Assembly (NCBI GenBank): GCA_963824345.1
Contig: CAWGOZ010000021.1
Coordinates: 248,001-312,000, forward strand
Direction: 5' to 3'
DNA length: 64,000 nucleotides
From: Palsa-89 sp963824345
Lineage (GTDB): Bacteria > Acidobacteriota > Terriglobia > Bryobacterales > Bryobacteraceae
The notes beneath the pieces were generated by a model. That model was given only the letters and a program-made list of their open reading frames with translations, was not told the origin of the DNA and did no database searches. A program made the position numbers and the translations under genes. Shown piece after piece: positions 61,428 through 64,000 of this stretch. Within the stretch, counting starts at the first letter, position 1; each line of letters begins with the position of its first letter.

Positions 61428-61771
61428 ACGGTTTCCGAATACTTTCCTGACGTCCCGCAGAGACGACTCGCTCGCCCTGCAGCACGCGTCTCCCATCCGG
61501 GCAGATACGCGTTCATCAGGCTTTTGAAGAGCTTCCCGTGGTTGGGTACTAATAGATGTAAGAGTTCATGCACGATCACCACTTCCCGGAAGCTTGCCGG
61601 CTCATTCAACAACTCAAGGCTGAAACAAACACGCCCACTCGTGGAGCAGGACGCCCACTTCGTCGTCATCCGCTGGATCTGAACGCGACGCGGACTCACG
61701 CGGAGCTTGGCCGCCCAGTGGCGAATCTCCTCTCGCATCCGATCCTTTGCCTGCTCCACCGTTCCCCTCAC
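61424..61771 (-). CDS. YgjP-like (DUF45) zinc metallopeptidase
   Basis: 115 aa. 'PRRVQIQRMTTKWASCSTSG' and the zinc site HELLHLLVPNHGKLF (HExxH plus third His) define the YgjP/WLM family, shorter than the usual 230 aa because the N-terminal half is lacking. Genes of this family often follow hsdR in type I restriction operons (known). The start overlaps the hsdR stop by 4 nt and the 3' end overlaps the DUF4365 start. Its role in restriction is not known; turnover of the motor subunit is a possibility. Confidence 0.85.
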   Translation of the reverse strand: MRGTVEQAKDRMREEIRHWAAKLRVSPRRVQIQRMTTKWASCSTSGRVCFSLELLNEPASFREVVIVHELLHLLVPNHGKLFKSLMNAYLPGWETRAAGRASRLCGTSGKYSETV

Positions 61772-64000
61772 GATCTCTGTAACTCCAGGAGACGTTTCAC
61801 CACTGCCACCATTACGTCTTTGCCCACGGCAGGAAGCACCAGCTTGTACACTTCAGCCTTCAGTTGCCGCTCCTGCGCGACGTTGTCACGGTAGTTGGGA
61901 TACTTCCGGAAGGCAGCGTCGACCTTGGGCGCGACCTGGTCCGCCTCACGCACACCGGATTGCTTCAGAACCCAAAACAGCGTGAACGTGTTGATATCGA
62001 ATCCGGTACGATCCCTTTCGCGCTTCGCCTGGAGATACTCTTCCATCAACTTTGCGAGTTGCTGAAGCGCCGATTGAGTAGTGATCTGCCGGTCGTCGTA
62101 GCCTTCAAGGATGGCTTCGGTCCGCTCACCAATCGGGATGAGGTACGGCTGATTATTCGCCTCTTCGCTGATCGCGGTCAGCAGACTCTTCCCGAGGTTG
62201 ATCACCTTGGGCGGCTCTCCACCTTTCTCGGTTTTCAGCGCCTCGACGGTGTTCTCGTCGATGCGAACCACCTTCATCGCCAATTCGAAGCCAGTGCCGG
62301 TAGCGGTCCGCTTCACCAGATCTTCGGTCTTTCTCATCAGGTCTTTGATGAGCGCCACTTTCTTTGAGAAAGCGTTCGTCACGATCTGGTACAGCAGAGA
62401 AAGCTTGCCGTAGTTCTCGATGTGGGAACGCAAGAAGACATCAGGCGAGATGATCTCGTACAGCATTTCGAGCTCTTTGAAAAGCTTGTAGAATGCCTCC
62501 CGGCGCTCCTTGTCCTCAAAGACCTCGATCGCCTTTTCGAGGGTCTTGTCATCGACCGGACCCGAACAAAGCGCCAAGTACGGCGGCGCCTGTTCGTCCA
62601 TCAATGTCGCGAACTGATGCTTCAGGACATCGATATTTTGGATGGCGCTTCCAACAATGTCAGAATCGAACGCCAACGCCCTCTCCAGCTTTTCGAAGAT
62701 GCCGACGAAATCGAGGACATAGCCGGCGGGCTTCTTGACGCCATCTTCGTCTTCGTAGGGTCGATTCACGCGCGCGATTGCCTGTAGGAGGGTATGGTCG
62801 CGCATCGGCTTGTCCAGGTACATGCAGTAGAGGATCGGCGCGTCGAAGCCGGTCAGCAGTTTCTCCGTCACAATGAGAATCTTCGGCTGGGTATCGCGCT
62901 TGATGAAGGCGCGCCGGATACGCTTCTCTTCATCCTCATTCAGTTTGAATTCGGCCAGCAGTTGGCTGTCGTTATAGGCCGATGTGTACACAACCGCCGA
63001 GTACTCGGCCGGCAGGTACTTATCCAGTGCGTTCTTGTATAGCGCGCAAGCCTCTCGGTCGACACCGACCAGGAAGGCTTTGTACCCAAGCGGCTCCACG
63101 TTCTCGCGGAAATGCTGCGAAACGAACCGGGCGACCTTGTCGACTCGATCGTCAGCCTTAAGGAACGTCTTCAGATTCACAGCGCGATCCAGGATCTTAT
63201 TCAGTTCCTCGATATCGCTTATTCCCTGCGTATCTGCCAAGTCAAGGAATTCCTTCTCCAACTGCTCGCGTGGAACGCGGATGTCGTTCGGCGCGAGCGT
63301 GTAGTTGAGCGGGAGGGTGGTGCCGTCCTCAATCGATTCAGCGATCGAGTATTTGTCCAGGTAGCCCTTCTCGTCATCCTTGCCGAAAACCTTGAACGTG
63401 CCTTTGCCATACGCAATCTTGTCGATCGGCGTGCCGGTGAAACCCAGCATCGTTGCATTGGGTATAGCGGCCACCAGGTAGTTGCCCAGGTCGCCGCTGG
63501 TGGTGCGGTGGGCCTCGTCTACCAGCAAGAAGACGTTGTCCCGAGTGCACATGTCCGCATCAGCCTTGTCAAACTTGTGGATCATCGAAACGATCAACCC
63601 GCGGTAGTCTGATCGCAGCAGCTCACGAAGGTGCTGTTTGCTGCGCGCGATTTCGGGCGAGAGGCCGTAAGCTGCTAGGTTTTGGAAAAGCTGGCTCTCC
63701 AGTTCGTTCCGGTCAACCAGCATGATCACTGTGGGCTTTTTGAACGCCGGGTTCCGCAAAATGAGGTCCGCGGCCTTGATCATGGTGAAGGTCTTGCCAG
63801 ATCCCTGGGTGTGCCAGATTAGGCCGGCTTTCTTCTCTGGATCAAGGGCGCGCTCAACAACCTTTTCGACCGCCCGCGTCTGATGTTGGCGCAGGATGAT
63901 TTTCCGCAGTTCGTCGTCTTTCTTGTAGAAGACGATCCAGGACTCCAGGTACTTGAGGAATCGCTCGCGGCCAAAGAAACGCTTCACCTTCTTCTCGAAG
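61768..64000 (-). CDS. hsdR: Type I restriction enzyme motor subunit HsdR, 5' end outside the window
   Basis: At least 743 residues; the frame continues past the right edge. SF2 helicase motifs: 'GLIWHTQGSGKTFTMIKAAD' (Walker A), 'VFLLVDEAHRTTSGDL' (DEAH), 'LGFTGTPID' (motif III), 'ILIVTEKLLTGFDAPILYCM' (V), 'LLQAIARVNRPY' (VI). The N-terminal nuclease domain is not in the window. The C-terminal helical region couples to HsdM. The protein translocates DNA and cuts far from the site. hsdM and hsdS must lie to the right if the system is complete. Confidence 0.92.
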   Translation of the reverse strand, partial: FEKKVKRFFGRERFLKYLESWIVFYKKDDELRKIILRQHQTRAVEKVVERALDPEKKAGLIWHTQGSGKTFTMIKAADLILRNPAFKKPTVIMLVDRNELESQLFQNLAAYGLSPEIARSKQHLRELLRSDYRGLIVSMIHKFDKADADMCTRDNVFLLVDEAHRTTSGDLGNYLVAAIPNATMLGFTGTPIDKIAYGKGTFKVFGKDDEKGYLDKYSIAESIEDGTTLPLNYTLAPNDIRVPREQLEKEFLDLADTQGISDIEELNKILDRAVNLKTFLKADDRVDKVARFVSQHFRENVEPLGYKAFLVGVDREACALYKNALDKYLPAEYSAVVYTSAYNDSQLLAEFKLNEDEEKRIRRAFIKRDTQPKILIVTEKLLTGFDAPILYCMYLDKPMRDHTLLQAIARVNRPYEDEDGVKKPAGYVLDFVGIFEKLERALAFDSDIVGSAIQNIDVLKHQFATLMDEQAPPYLALCSGPVDDKTLEKAIEVFEDKERREAFYKLFKELEMLYEIISPDVFLRSHIENYGKLSLLYQIVTNAFSKKVALIKDLMRKTEDLVKRTATGTGFELAMKVVRIDENTVEALKTEKGGEPPKVINLGKSLLTAISEEANNQPYLIPIGERTEAILEGYDDRQITTQSALQQLAKLMEEYLQAKRERDRTGFDINTFTLFWVLKQSGVREADQVAPKVDAAFRKYPNYRDNVAQERQLKAEVYKLVLPAVGKDVMVAVVKRLLELQRS

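Overview
The window is a GC-rich stretch of a soil-type bacterial chromosome, most likely an Acidobacteriota member of the Solibacter/Bryobacter kind. This is inferred from PEP-CTERM (exosortase) sorting signals, a long secreted protein built of near-identical 'SP-A-T-VAPS-TQQFS' Ig-like repeats that ends in a c-type haem domain, many integrases and insertion sequences, and GC-biased coding. No rRNA or universal marker gene is present to prove the lineage. The window is almost entirely accessory DNA.

Layout. 1-675: 3'-truncated PAS sensor gene. 897-10953 (all minus): a compact six-gene operon, type III restriction subunit Res, methyltransferase Mod, ASCH protein, HipA-like kinase, DUF3037 protein and a RelE-like/UvrD helicase fusion, with gaps of 20 nt or less or 4-nt overlaps. 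This is the best candidate for an undescribed composite defence system. 11170-16269: two c-di-GMP signalling proteins, one with intact GGDEF and EAL motifs and a neighbour with both motifs degenerate. 17247-23049: two exported proteins, a PEP-CTERM protein with a Pro-Thr-Ser minisatellite and a seven-repeat c-type cytochrome.

23354-~37400: integration hotspot at tRNA-Thr(CGT). A dead integrase lies on one side and an intact integrase on the other, followed by an integrative element carrying a TOPRIM/DUF3987 primase-like protein, an AlpA-type HTH, a ParB-like/adenine methyltransferase fusion with a clear promoter, small '(R)RL-x-x-LE' proteins, DUF3489 and a patatin phospholipase. 37364-38511 is a graveyard of IS21 fragments. 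39764-43004 is an IS1595-type transposon whose inverted repeats enclose a trypsin-like protease operon. 44551-51091 is an IS21 element with matching terminal repeats and an 8-bp target duplication; its istB is split by a RIT element (three overlapping tyrosine recombinases), and the IS itself splits a host membrane-protein gene whose reading frame can be rebuilt exactly across the insertion.

51906-58324: a DinB-like protein and a surface-glycan or glycopeptide-like locus with five glycosyltransferase-type proteins, a PqqD-like protein and a tiny Tat plus PEP-CTERM peptide behind a near-consensus promoter. 58590-60259: an integrase, a small cargo gene and a second decayed integrase tail. 60376-64000: a second defence locus, HsdR (runs off the window), a YgjP-type metallopeptidase and a DUF4365 protein broken by a frameshift at a T5 run. 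Most genes in the two defence loci and the glycosyltransferase operon are joined by ATGA/GTGA overlaps, which I used to choose starts.
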